Made by a program: the position numbers and the translations under genes. A stretch of 48,061 bases of DNA from an uncultured Pelagibacteraceae bacterium (lineage in GTDB: Bacteria > Pseudomonadota > Alphaproteobacteria > Pelagibacterales > Pelagibacteraceae), in contig CABXXB010000005.1 of the NCBI GenBank assembly GCA_902516065.1, positions 1-48,061 of the forward strand, in the 5' to 3' direction. Shown piece by piece: positions 20,536-30,128 of this stretch. The notes under the pieces were generated by a model. That model saw only the letters and a list, made by a program, of their open reading frames with translations. It ran no database searches and had not been told where the DNA came from. Within the stretch, counting starts at the first letter, position 1. Every line of letters starts with the position of its first letter.

Positions 20536-22071
20536 TTAAGATTTAAAATTTCCTTTTAATTGAGTAATTACCTCAACAAGTAGTTTTTCTTTATCTTCCT
20601 CAAGTTTTCCTGAACTTAAAATTGACTCTATAATTTCAGGCTTATCTGATTTGCATTTTTCAATAATCTTACCTTCAAATTCAGCAACATCTTTTAGATC
20701 AATATCGTCCAGATAACCTTTTACTCCACAAAATACTGAAATAACTTGTTCTGCAACAGTCATAGGTGAATATTGTTTTTGTTTTAAAAGTTCTGTTAGT
20801 TTTGATCCTCTATTCAAAAGTTGTTGAGTAGATGCATCTAGATCAGATCCAAATTGCGCAAAAGCTGCCATTTCTCTGTATTGTGCTAACTCTAATTTCA
20901 TCGAACCTGAAACTTTTTTCATGGCTTTTGTTTGCGCTGATGAACCAACCCTAGATACTGACAAACCTACGTTAATTGCAGGTCTTATACCTTGATTAAA
21001 TAGTTCTGTTTCAAGGAAAATTTGCCCATCTGTGATTGAAATAACGTTAGTTGGAATAAACGCGGATACGTCTCCACCTTGTGTTTCAATAATTGGAAGT
21101 GCAGTAAGTGATCCACCACCATGTTCGTCACTTAATTTTGCCGCTCTTTCAAGTAATCTACTATGAAGATAAAATACATCTCCAGGATATGCCTCACGTC
21201 CTGGCGGTCTTCTTAATAGCAATGACATTTGTCTATAAGCAACTGCTTGCTTAGACAAATCATCATAAATTATTAAAGCATGCATTCCATTATCTCTAAA
21301 ATACTCACCCATAGTACAACCTGTATATGGTGCTAAAAATTGTAAAGGAGCAGAGTCAGATGCCGTAGCAGCAACAATTGTTGTATACTCCATAGCTCCA
21401 GCTTCTTCTAATGTTTTTTGAATTTGTCTTACTGTTGATCTTTTTTGTCCAACTGCAACGTATATACAATACAGTTTTTGTTTTTCATCACCAGATTCAT
21501 TGATTTTTTTTTGATTAATAATCGCATCTACTGCAACTGCAGTTTTACCAGTTTGTCTATCACCAATAATTAATTCTCTTTGCCCTCTTCCAATCGGAAC
21601 CAGACTATCGATCGATTTAAGGCCAGTTTGCATTGGTTCACTAACTGATTGTCGTGGAATAATACCAGGTGCTTTAACTTCAACCCTACTTTTTTTAATG
21701 CCTTTTTGTAAAGGACCTTTGCCGTCAATAGGATTTCCCAAGCCATCAACCACTCTACCTAATAATTCTTTTCCAACTGGAGTATCAACAATGTTTCCAG
21801 TTCTTTTTACAGTATCACCTTCTTTTATATTTCTATCATCACCAAAAATTACAACACCAACGTTTTCACTTTCCAAGTTTAGAGCCATACCTTTTGAACC
21901 ATCTGCAAACTCTACCATTTCACCAGCTTGAACATTATCCAAACCATAAATCCTAGCGATACCATCTCCAACTGATAAAACTTGACCGACCTCTGTTACT
22001 TCAGCTTTATCACCAAAATTTTTAATTTGTTCTTTTAATATTTTTGTAACTTCTGAAGGATTTATTTCCAT
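20536..22071 (-). CDS. atpA: ATP synthase F1 alpha subunit
   Basis: [44 protein letters not shown]. Confidence 0.98.
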   Translation of the reverse strand: MEINPSEVTKILKEQIKNFGDKAEVTEVGQVLSVGDGIARIYGLDNVQAGEMVEFADGSKGMALNLESENVGVVIFGDDRNIKEGDTVKRTGNIVDTPVGKELLGRVVDGLGNPIDGKGPLQKGIKKSRVEVKAPGIIPRQSVSEPMQTGLKSIDSLVPIGRGQRELIIGDRQTGKTAVAVDAIINQKKINESGDEKQKLYCIYVAVGQKRSTVRQIQKTLEEAGAMEYTTIVAATASDSAPLQFLAPYTGCTMGEYFRDNGMHALIIYDDLSKQAVAYRQMSLLLRRPPGREAYPGDVFYLHSRLLERAAKLSDEHGGGSLTALPIIETQGGDVSAFIPTNVISITDGQIFLETELFNQGIRPAINVGLSVSRVGSSAQTKAMKKVSGSMKLELAQYREMAAFAQFGSDLDASTQQLLNRGSKLTELLKQKQYSPMTVAEQVISVFCGVKGYLDDIDLKDVAEFEGKIIEKCKSDKPEIIESILSSGKLEEDKEKLLVEVITQLKGNFKS

Positions 22072-22629
22072 TTATGCCTCTATCATTCTATTTTCAATTT
22101 GTTGTAATTTATTTTTAATTGAGGTGTCTACCATAGTACTTCCAACTTGTACTACCAAACCTCCTATTAAACTTTCATCATGTTTGTAGTTTAATTTTAT
22201 TTTTGAGCTAAAATTTTTTGTTAACTCCTCTGTAATTTTTGTAATTTCTTCATTGGATAATGCTTTTGCTGATTTTAATTCTGCCTTAAGTTCTCCTCTT
22301 TTTCTTGAACAAATTTCTATAAAACTTTTAAGGATACGCTCAGTAAAAAAGAAACGTCTTTTTTGAATTAAGAAACTTAAAAAGTTTTTAAATAAAGTTT
22401 CAAATTTGTTGTTTTCTGAAATCATATTTATTACTTTTAATAAATCTTCTTGGCTTGTAGTTGGATCTTTAATCAAATTGGAAAAATCTTTACTTGAAGA
22501 AATTAAATTTAATATAGATGAGGATTGATCTTCAACTTGTGAAAGAACATTATTTTCGCTTGCTAATTCGTACAAGGCCAATGAATATCTTTCAGCTGAA
22601 GTAATTGAAAAATCCTTGTTTTTACTCAA
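22072..22629 (-). CDS. atpH: ATP synthase F1 delta subunit
   Basis: 185 aa; AERYSLALYELASENN; C-terminal DESLIGGLVVQVGSTMVDTSIKNKLQQ. Confidence 0.95.
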   Translation of the reverse strand: MSKNKDFSITSAERYSLALYELASENNVLSQVEDQSSSILNLISSSKDFSNLIKDPTTSQEDLLKVINMISENNKFETLFKNFLSFLIQKRRFFFTERILKSFIEICSRKRGELKAELKSAKALSNEEITKITEELTKNFSSKIKLNYKHDESLIGGLVVQVGSTMVDTSIKNKLQQIENRMIEA

Positions 22630-22690
22630 CTTAGCACCTCTATTTATGTTGAAGATTAATTTAAAATCACGCTCTAATTAACATATGCCT

Positions 22691-22719
22691 ATAATGTCTT
22701 CAAGTAACTCATTTGACAA
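22691..22719 (-). promoter_or_regulatory. Putative promoter of the atpHAGDC operon (TTGTCA-17 nt-CATTAT)
   Basis: Minus strand TTGTCA (22714-22719), 17-nt spacer, CATTAT (22691-22696), about 62 nt upstream of the atpH start. Confidence 0.4.
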
Positions 22720-22738
22720 AAATCGCTTTTTTTTGGCT

Positions 22739-24694
22739 TTAATTAAAGTTTATTGGATCAACATCAACTGAAAGTTTTATTCCTGAAGAGAATTTATAAT
22801 CTAGAATAATTTTTGCTATAGAATTTTGCAATTTTATTGATTTAGAGCCCCTAACCAATAATCGAATTCTATATTTCTTTTTTAATCTAAATATTGGCGC
22901 ACTGACTGGTCCCAAAATTCTACCTTCTATTTTTTTTTCAACAAAGTTTTTAAAGCTAAAAGCTTCTTTTTCCAATTTTGTTTCATCTTCTCCTGTTAAA
23001 ATTAATGAAATAAATCTTTGAAATGGAGGAAGGTTATTTTGTCTTCTAATATCTAGTTCCCTATCTAAAAAAATATCTGGATTACTATTAGTTAAATCAG
23101 AAATCATTTTTGTATTTGTATCATAAGTTTGAAAATACACTGTAGCTGGTTTACCTGTCCTTCCTGCGCGTCCAGACAGCTGATGATATAATTGCAAATT
23201 TTTTTCAGCTGCTCTCAAATCATGGCCTTGAGTTGATAAATCAATATCAACAACAATTATACAATTCAAATTTGGAAAATGAAATCCTTTAGAAATGAGT
23301 TGCGTTCCTACTAGTATTTCAATTTCATTATTTAAAATTTTATTTAATTTATCTGTAGCATCTTTTTTATTCATAGTATCACTTGAAAAAATTTGAATTT
23401 TTTTATTAGGAAAATTTTTTTTTACTTCTTCAGAAATCCTCTCTACGCCTGGGCCACTAAAAATAAAATTACATTTTCCATCCTTTGGACAATCTCTATC
23501 TAGCAAAGATTTAAAACCACAATAATGGCAAAGAAGGAAGTTTTTATTTTTATGATAAACTAAATTTATGGAACAGTTTGGGCATGTAAAATTACTAAAA
23601 CATTTGTTACATAATGCTAGTGGTGAGAAACCTCTTCTATTTAAAAAAAATAAAATCTGATCTTTTTTTTTCAAATGATCATTAACTTTTTTAATGATCT
23701 CTTTTGATAACCAAGTTTGTTTTTCAAGTTTATAATTATTTAAATTAATTACTTCATAATTTGGCATTGCTGCATCTTGATATCTTTGATTAAGTTTTGA
23801 TACTGAATACTTGCCCTTCTTTATATTTTCATAAGTTTCAATTGATGGAACTGCTGTAATTAAATTGATCGGAATATTTTCAAATGAAGCCCTAACTATA
23901 GCCATGTCTCTTGCATTGTAGATAGCGCCCTCATCCTGTTTGTAAGATTGATCATGTTCTTCATCAACTATAATTAAACCCAATTTTTTAAATGGTAAAA
24001 AGAGTGATGATCTTGCTCCAATTATAACTTTAATTATTCCTTCATTCACACCACTCCATATAATCTCTTTTTTTTTCTTACTAATTCCTGAATGCCAAAC
24101 TGCCGGTTTAAAACCAAAAAATTCAAAAAACTTTTGTTCAAATTGACCTGTTAGTCCAATTTCTGGTAATAAAATTAACCCTTGAAAACCTTTATTTATT
24201 AAACTTTTTAAAGCTTCAAAATATATAATAGTTTTTCCTGATCCTGTTGTGCCTTGCAAAACGTGAACTCTAAATTTATTAGACAGTTTATTCATTAACT
24301 TTAAAGATTTTTTTTGTTCTTGAGATAATTCAAATGGAGAGTCTTTTAATTTTACTGCATAATCTCTATATTTTTCATCTTTAAGTTTTTCGATTGCATT
24401 ACTATTTAACATAGTCATTTTCAAAGCCATTCCTTTTGGAATTAAATTATATTGAGAAAACCAATTTAAAAATTTGATGGTATCTTTTTTTAAGGCAGAA
24501 ATTTCTATTTTTTCTAAAACTTTTTTGATTTTAAAGCTTTTTTTGTTATTTTTTTCGAATTCGTCCCATACCACTCCTATAATTTTTGATTTTCCAAAGG
24601 GGACCACCACATAATCACCCACTTTTAATTTGAAATTACTTTCATATGTAAATGGATGATTAAATATGTTGGGTAATAAAATTGGATATTTCAT
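22739..24694 (-). CDS. priA: Primosomal protein N' (PriA helicase)
   Basis: LQGTTGSGKTIIYFEAL Walker A, IVDEEHDQSYKQ, Zn-binding CNKCFSNFTCPNC...CHYCG, GTQLISKGFHFPNL, QLSGRAGR. Confidence 0.96.
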   Translation of the reverse strand: MKYPILLPNIFNHPFTYESNFKLKVGDYVVVPFGKSKIIGVVWDEFEKNNKKSFKIKKVLEKIEISALKKDTIKFLNWFSQYNLIPKGMALKMTMLNSNAIEKLKDEKYRDYAVKLKDSPFELSQEQKKSLKLMNKLSNKFRVHVLQGTTGSGKTIIYFEALKSLINKGFQGLILLPEIGLTGQFEQKFFEFFGFKPAVWHSGISKKKKEIIWSGVNEGIIKVIIGARSSLFLPFKKLGLIIVDEEHDQSYKQDEGAIYNARDMAIVRASFENIPINLITAVPSIETYENIKKGKYSVSKLNQRYQDAAMPNYEVINLNNYKLEKQTWLSKEIIKKVNDHLKKKDQILFFLNRRGFSPLALCNKCFSNFTCPNCSINLVYHKNKNFLLCHYCGFKSLLDRDCPKDGKCNFIFSGPGVERISEEVKKNFPNKKIQIFSSDTMNKKDATDKLNKILNNEIEILVGTQLISKGFHFPNLNCIIVVDIDLSTQGHDLRAAEKNLQLYHQLSGRAGRTGKPATVYFQTYDTNTKMISDLTNSNPDIFLDRELDIRRQNNLPPFQRFISLILTGEDETKLEKEAFSFKNFVEKKIEGRILGPVSAPIFRLKKKYRIRLLVRGSKSIKLQNSIAKIILDYKFSSGIKLSVDVDPINFN

Positions 24695-24744
24695 ATTAAG
24701 GTATTCTATTATTCATCAATAACAATTACTGTAGCAATATCAGA

Positions 24745-24766
24745 TTTTTAGTCTATAAACTAAAAA
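24745..24766. repeat. Perfect inverted repeat TTTTTAGT-CTATAA-ACTAAAAA between divergent priA and the glycan cassette
   Basis: Arms 24745-24752 and 24759-24766, 6-nt loop. Confidence 0.6.
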
Positions 24767-24793
24767 ACTAATTTTTTTAATTCAACTTACAAA

Positions 24794-25906
24794 ATGAAAA
24801 TTCCTTTATGCAGGCCCTCAATTGATAATAACGAGATCAAATTAGTAGCAAAATCATTAAGATCTAGTTGGCTTACACATGGTCCTTACAATCAAAAATT
24901 TGAGCAACTTTTTAATAAAAAATTTAATATTAAATATTCTATTGCGATGAATTCTTGTACTAGTGCTTTAGAGTGTGCCGTCAAAGCTCTCGGGACCAAA
25001 GGAGAAATTATCATTCCAAGTTTTACATGGGTTTCAACTGCAAATGCAGTTTTAAACTGCGGTTCTAAACCAATTTTTGCCGACATTGACTATAAAACGA
25101 GAAATATTAGTCTGAATAATATCAAAAAATGTGTCACAAACAAAACTATTGCTATTATAGTTGTACATTTTGCTGGTTTACCTTGCGATATGACTCAAAT
25201 TTCAAAATTTTGTAAAAAAAATAATATTAAGATTATTGAAGATAGCGCTGAGACATTGGGTGCAAAAATTAACAGCAAATACACCGGTACATTTGGAACA
25301 GGATGTTTTTCATTTTTTCCTACGAAGAATATTACTACGACCGAAGGTGGAATGTTAACTACAAATGATAAAAAGATTTATGATTATGTAAAAAAATTGA
25401 TTGCACATGGTATAGATAAAAATATTAAAAAAAAATTTTGGCATAGAGTAGCTGTATTGCCAGGACATAATTTTAGAATGCCTAATCATTTAGCTGCCAT
25501 AGGATATTCACAATTAAAGAAAATTAAGAAATTTAATTACTCAAGAAATAAAATAGCAAATTTATATAATTCAGAATTATCTAAACCTTTTTATAAAATT
25601 GATACTCCTTACATACCAAAAGGTTACTCTCATTCGTATCAAATGTATACGATAACAGTCAGTGCAAAAATTCGTGATAGTCTTCTTAATTTTCTCAAAA
25701 AGAGTAATATTGAGGCTTCAGCTCATTTTGACCCACCTCTACACTTACAAAAATACTTAAAGAAATATAATAAAATAAAATTGCCTGTAACTGAAAAATT
25801 GTCTAGGGAGATAATTACTCTTCCAATATTTCCAGATATGACTAAAAAAGAAGTATCTTACGTCATCAAATGCATAAAAAAATTTTATAAAAAAAATAAT
25901 TTATGA
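24794..25906 (+). CDS. DegT/DnrJ/EryC1/StrS family sugar aminotransferase
   Basis: 370 aa; CRPSIDNNEIKLVAKSLRSSWLTHGP, MNSCTSALECAVKALG, IIEDSAETLGA, FSFFPTKNITTTEGGM (PLP Lys). Confidence 0.9.
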   Translation: MKIPLCRPSIDNNEIKLVAKSLRSSWLTHGPYNQKFEQLFNKKFNIKYSIAMNSCTSALECAVKALGTKGEIIIPSFTWVSTANAVLNCGSKPIFADIDYKTRNISLNNIKKCVTNKTIAIIVVHFAGLPCDMTQISKFCKKNNIKIIEDSAETLGAKINSKYTGTFGTGCFSFFPTKNITTTEGGMLTTNDKKIYDYVKKLIAHGIDKNIKKKFWHRVAVLPGHNFRMPNHLAAIGYSQLKKIKKFNYSRNKIANLYNSELSKPFYKIDTPYIPKGYSHSYQMYTITVSAKIRDSLLNFLKKSNIEASAHFDPPLHLQKYLKKYNKIKLPVTEKLSREIITLPIFPDMTKKEVSYVIKCIKKFYKKNNL

Positions 25907-26883
25907 AAACAACTTTAATCACGGGAGGTCTGGGTTTTATTGGATCAAGTATTTGTGAAGCATTATTACAAAAAAAATTTACAGATAAATGTATTTTAGT
26001 TGACAATTTTGGTGGCTACATGAATCCCATAAAAGATGGTTTTAAAGATTTTAGAAAACAAAGGTTTCCTTCACTTAAAAATATAATTATAGAAAGATGT
26101 GACACCAGTAACTATAAGGCTCTTTCGTCGATATTAAGTAAATATAAACCAAATTATGTATATCATACAGCGGCGTTGCCTCTAGCAAAGGTTTCAAATT
26201 TAAATAATGAAGAAGCAAAAATAAGTTCTGTTGACTCGACTGTAAATATTATTGATGCAATAAATCTACTAAAAAATTCAGATAAAAAATATCAAATTGA
26301 TAGATTTATTTATTTTTCATCAAGCATGATTTATGGTGATTTTAAAAAATCATCTGTAACAGAAGAATCAAAAAAAAATCCGAAAGATGCTTATGGTATA
26401 ATGAAATTAGCAGGTGAAGTTGTTACTGAAGGGCTTTGTAAGTTGCATAATATTCCCTACACTATAATTAGACCGTCTGCTGTTTATGGACCTAAAGATA
26501 TGAATAGAAGAGTCTCTCAAATATTTATTGAAAATGCCTTTAAAAAAAAAGAAATACTTATTCAAGGTAAAAATGAAAAACTTGATTTTACTTATATCAA
26601 AGATTTAGCTAATGGATCTATTATAGCTGCAAGAAGTAAGAAAGGCGCTAATGAAATATTTAATATAACATGCGGGAAAGGTCAGACTCTTTATAGTTAT
26701 GTTAATTATTTGAAATCAGAATTTCCAAAATTAAAATATGTAATTAAAAAAAGAGATAAAACTAAACCATCTAGAGGAACACTTTCTATTAAAAAAGCAA
26801 AAAAACTTCTAGGATATAAGCCCAAATATAGTTTAAAAGATGGACTTAGAGAATATATTAAATTTCTAAAAAAAAATTATTAA
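25903..26883 (+). CDS. NAD-dependent nucleotide-sugar epimerase/dehydratase (extended SDR)
   Basis: TGGLGFIGSSICEALL, YFSSSMIYG, DAYGIMKLAGE (YxxxK), IRPSAVYGP. Confidence 0.9.
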   Translation: MKTTLITGGLGFIGSSICEALLQKKFTDKCILVDNFGGYMNPIKDGFKDFRKQRFPSLKNIIIERCDTSNYKALSSILSKYKPNYVYHTAALPLAKVSNLNNEEAKISSVDSTVNIIDAINLLKNSDKKYQIDRFIYFSSSMIYGDFKKSSVTEESKKNPKDAYGIMKLAGEVVTEGLCKLHNIPYTIIRPSAVYGPKDMNRRVSQIFIENAFKKKEILIQGKNEKLDFTYIKDLANGSIIAARSKKGANEIFNITCGKGQTLYSYVNYLKSEFPKLKYVIKKRDKTKPSRGTLSIKKAKKLLGYKPKYSLKDGLREYIKFLKKNY

Positions 26884-26894
26884 TTTTAGTATTT

Positions 26895-27986
26895 GTGGTA
26901 AAAAAAATTTATCTATTTTGTCCTTCTATTTATGATGGTGGCTTAGAAAAATCCTTAGCTATATATGCTAATTTTTTAACAAAAAGTTTTCAAGTTAATT
27001 TAATTACAAACACTTTTAATGAAAAAAGATTAAAAACTTTTAATAAAAATGTAAATATTATTAATTTTAAAAACAAGTTTTTTATTAAAAATAAAATTAT
27101 CAATAATTTATTTTGTGTTATCAAAACACTAAAAATAAAAGAAAAAAATTTGGTTGTTTTTTCATTACATGATCATTTTTTTTGGTGTTTACTTAAATCT
27201 TTAAAATTTAAATTTAAACTCATAATTAGAACCTCAACAGCGATAATTAATGGGAAAAATAAAAGTGAAGAAGAAAGTATTAAAAAAGAATTTTTTTTAA
27301 AAAGTCTGATAACTTTATTTTATAAGTATACGGATTTAGTAATTACAGCTGCTGAGCATAATAGATCATTTTTAAAAAATAAGATAAAAGCTAAAAATGT
27401 AAAGATTATTTACAACTACTTTCCTAGATTTAAAGTTAAAAAGAAAAGAAAAAAAGTTTTGAATATTTTTTTTGTAGGTAGATTAGTTCCAGATAAAGAT
27501 CCAATTTTTTTTTTACGAAATTGTATATCGCTTTCTCAAAAAATAAAATTTAACATTGGAATAATTGGAAAGGGAATTTGTTATGAAAAAATTCAATCAA
27601 TTTCAAAAGAAAATAAAAAAAACAATATAAAGATATATGGTTATATTGAAAATGGTCTAAAGAAATTTCATCGAAAAATTGATGTTATGTGCATAACATC
27701 TAAATATGATGGCACACCAAATGTTCTAGGTGAAGCAGTGGCATATAAAATTCCTTGCTTAGCACCTAAAAATGTTGGGCTCTCAAACGTGATTTTACTA
27801 AATGGCAAGGGCGGTTACCTATACAAACCCAATTCAGGCAGCAATTTTAAGCATAAATTAAGTTCAATATTGCTCAATTACAATAAGGCAATTCATAAAT
27901 CAAAATTAGCTTATGATAAATTAGAACGTTTTGATTATAAAAATACTCTTCTAAAATTAGAACGCAGTATAAATGAAATTTTATAA
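26895..27986 (+). CDS. Glycosyltransferase, GT4-like
   Basis: 363 aa, GTG start; FFVGRLVPDKDP, DVMCITSKYDGTPNVLGEAVAYKIPCLAP (GT4 C-terminal donor-site motif). Confidence 0.85.
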   Translation: MVKKIYLFCPSIYDGGLEKSLAIYANFLTKSFQVNLITNTFNEKRLKTFNKNVNIINFKNKFFIKNKIINNLFCVIKTLKIKEKNLVVFSLHDHFFWCLLKSLKFKFKLIIRTSTAIINGKNKSEEESIKKEFFLKSLITLFYKYTDLVITAAEHNRSFLKNKIKAKNVKIIYNYFPRFKVKKKRKKVLNIFFVGRLVPDKDPIFFLRNCISLSQKIKFNIGIIGKGICYEKIQSISKENKKNNIKIYGYIENGLKKFHRKIDVMCITSKYDGTPNVLGEAVAYKIPCLAPKNVGLSNVILLNGKGGYLYKPNSGSNFKHKLSSILLNYNKAIHKSKLAYDKLERFDYKNTLLKLERSINEIL

Positions 27987-28047
27987 AGATCCTTTATTGA
28001 AGTAAAAAAATATATTTCTAAAAAAAGAGTTTAATTTGAGAATAATG

Positions 28048-28073
28048 AAATTATTGTGTTATTGTAATAATTT
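28048..28073. repeat. Perfect 8-bp inverted repeat (AAATTATT-10 nt-AATAATTT) between the two glycan modules
   Basis: AAATTATT 28048-28055, loop gtgttattgt, AATAATTT 28066-28073. Confidence 0.5.
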
Positions 28074-28093
28074 AAACAAAAATAATATAATTT

Positions 28094-29239
28094 ATGAAAG
28101 AAATCCCAGGAGCAAAACCATATTTTTTTCACCAAGAAAATAATATTTCAAAAGAAATTAAAAAAACATTAATTTCAGGAAATCTATCGCAAGGAAAAAA
28201 CATTAGAACTCTTGAAGAGAAAACTTCAAAAATATTCAATACAAAATATGCAATTGCTGTAAACTCTGGTGGAACTGCTCTAGAAATTTGTTTAGAAGCT
28301 TTCAGAATTGAAGGGAAAGAAGTTTTAGTTCCTACTCAAACTTTTATTGCAACAGCAAATGCAGTTATTAGAGCAGGAGGGAAACCTATTTTTTGTGATA
28401 TTGATCCAAAAACAGGTTGTATGGATATAAATGATGTCAAAAAAAAAATAAATAAAAAAACAGCAGGAATTATTTTTGTTTATATGTTTGGAATAATTCC
28501 TGAGTCAGTAATTAAATTAAAAAAAATATGTAACAGAAAAAAAATATTTTTGCTTGAAGACGCTTCTCATGCACATGGTGGTTCTGTTAACAAATACACT
28601 GTAGGAGGCATAGGTGATGCAGCTTGCTTCTCATTTTATGCGACAAAAATTTTAACTTGTGGAGAAGGTGGGCTTATCACAACTAATAGTGCCAAGTTAA
28701 AAAAAAGATGTTCAACTATAATGAGTCATGGAAAAGACTCAAATAGTCCTCTTTTTGTTTATAGTGGAAATAATTTTAGATTAACTGAAATACAAGCAAT
28801 CATAGCTTTGAGTCAATTGAGATATTTAAAAAAGATAAATTCCCATAGAAATAAGATTGCTAGAATTTACCAAAAATATTTAAATAATGATTTATTCTAT
28901 ACTCAATTAATTTTAGATAAAAAATCAAAGAATACATTTTGGCGCTATCCATTATATTTGTCTAAATATATATCTAGATCTGCTTTGCAAACTTTATGTG
29001 CAAAAAAACATCATTTTAGAATCACTTGGATGTATGAGCCATTATGTCATCAACAACCAGTTTTTAGAAAAAATATAAAATTGCCTAATGCAGAAAATAT
29101 AATTAGAAGATTAATTAATTTACCTACTCACTTAGCTGTCAAGTCTTCTGATGCAATAAGAATTTGTAAAAAATTAAACTTAGAATGTAAAAATCTTTAT
29201 GCAAAAAATAAAAATAAGAAGAGTCCTAGTTTTAGGTAG
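28094..29239 (+). CDS. DegT/DnrJ/EryC1/StrS family sugar aminotransferase (second copy)
   Basis: 381 aa; IPGAKPYFFHQE, AVNSGGTALEICLEAF, LLEDASHAHGG, CFSFYATKILTCGEGGLITT (PLP Lys). Confidence 0.88.
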   Translation: MKEIPGAKPYFFHQENNISKEIKKTLISGNLSQGKNIRTLEEKTSKIFNTKYAIAVNSGGTALEICLEAFRIEGKEVLVPTQTFIATANAVIRAGGKPIFCDIDPKTGCMDINDVKKKINKKTAGIIFVYMFGIIPESVIKLKKICNRKKIFLLEDASHAHGGSVNKYTVGGIGDAACFSFYATKILTCGEGGLITTNSAKLKKRCSTIMSHGKDSNSPLFVYSGNNFRLTEIQAIIALSQLRYLKKINSHRNKIARIYQKYLNNDLFYTQLILDKKSKNTFWRYPLYLSKYISRSALQTLCAKKHHFRITWMYEPLCHQQPVFRKNIKLPNAENIIRRLINLPTHLAVKSSDAIRICKKLNLECKNLYAKNKNKKSPSFR

Positions 29240-30128
29240 CTCAGGTGTAGTTGGACATGGAGTTTCTACAGATTTAATAAAAAATAAATACTATGTTTTA
29301 GGAACATCGAATAAAAAAAAACTACTCAGTAGTTCAACGAATTTTAAAAGTTTTCAAAATATTGATTTAAGCAAAAAAAATTTTTTGAAAAAAATTGAAA
29401 AATTAATTAAAGATTATAAACCACAAGCTATAATTAACTGCGCCGCATTACTTCCTTACAATTCATCAAATGATTATAAGATTAAAATGAAGAGAATTAA
29501 TAATGAGTCTGTGATGAAAATATTGAATTTATCTCTAAAAAATGATTTATCTTTTTTTATAAATATAGGAGGTCATTCAATACAGGAAAAACTTAAAGAA
29601 CCAAATTTATCTAGCTTACAAAAGAATTACTTTAAAAGTAAAATCATTATTGAAAAAAAAATTTTAAATATAAAGAGTAAAACTAATATTGTTTCATTAA
29701 ATATTTTGGCTCCGTATGGATATATTTTAGAGGAAACATCTCTAATACCAAAGTTTATAAATCAGGTTAAAAAAGGTCAAAATATTAATATTTTCAGTGA
29801 TGGAAGCAGAAAACAAATTTTCACATTTTCTGAGGATGTTGGGGCAGCTTGTAGATATATTTTTAAGAATAAATTATCAGGTGCTATATCTTTTGCAGGA
29901 CCAGCTGTTATAACAACAAAATTTTTAGCAAAAACCATAGTTTCGGTGTTTGCAAAAAAAAATATCAATATTTCATACAAAAAAAATATTAAAGACAAAG
30001 ATGGCATGGCTGTGAAAAATTATCTTAAAGAAAAAAATAAAATATTTCTTATTAAGAAACATAATTTAAAAAAAAGTTTATTAAAAATTTTACATAATGA
30101 ATCTTCAATTAAGATAAAAAAAAAATGA
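29199..30128 (+). CDS. NAD(P)-dependent SDR, RmlD/epimerase-like
   Basis: 309 aa; RRVLVLGSSGVVGHGVSTDLIK Rossmann motif, INCAALLPYNSSN, YFKSK (YxxxK). Confidence 0.8.
   Translation: MQKIKIRRVLVLGSSGVVGHGVSTDLIKNKYYVLGTSNKKKLLSSSTNFKSFQNIDLSKKNFLKKIEKLIKDYKPQAIINCAALLPYNSSNDYKIKMKRINNESVMKILNLSLKNDLSFFINIGGHSIQEKLKEPNLSSLQKNYFKSKIIIEKKILNIKSKTNIVSLNILAPYGYILEETSLIPKFINQVKKGQNINIFSDGSRKQIFTFSEDVGAACRYIFKNKLSGAISFAGPAVITTKFLAKTIVSVFAKKNINISYKKNIKDKDGMAVKNYLKEKNKIFLIKKHNLKKSLLKILHNESSIKIKKK

Noticed and set aside
22720-22738. T-rich tract (aatcgcttttttttggcttt) as an intrinsic terminator of priA
   Set aside because: No GC-rich stem precedes the tract in priA's direction; poly-A/T runs are common at this base composition.
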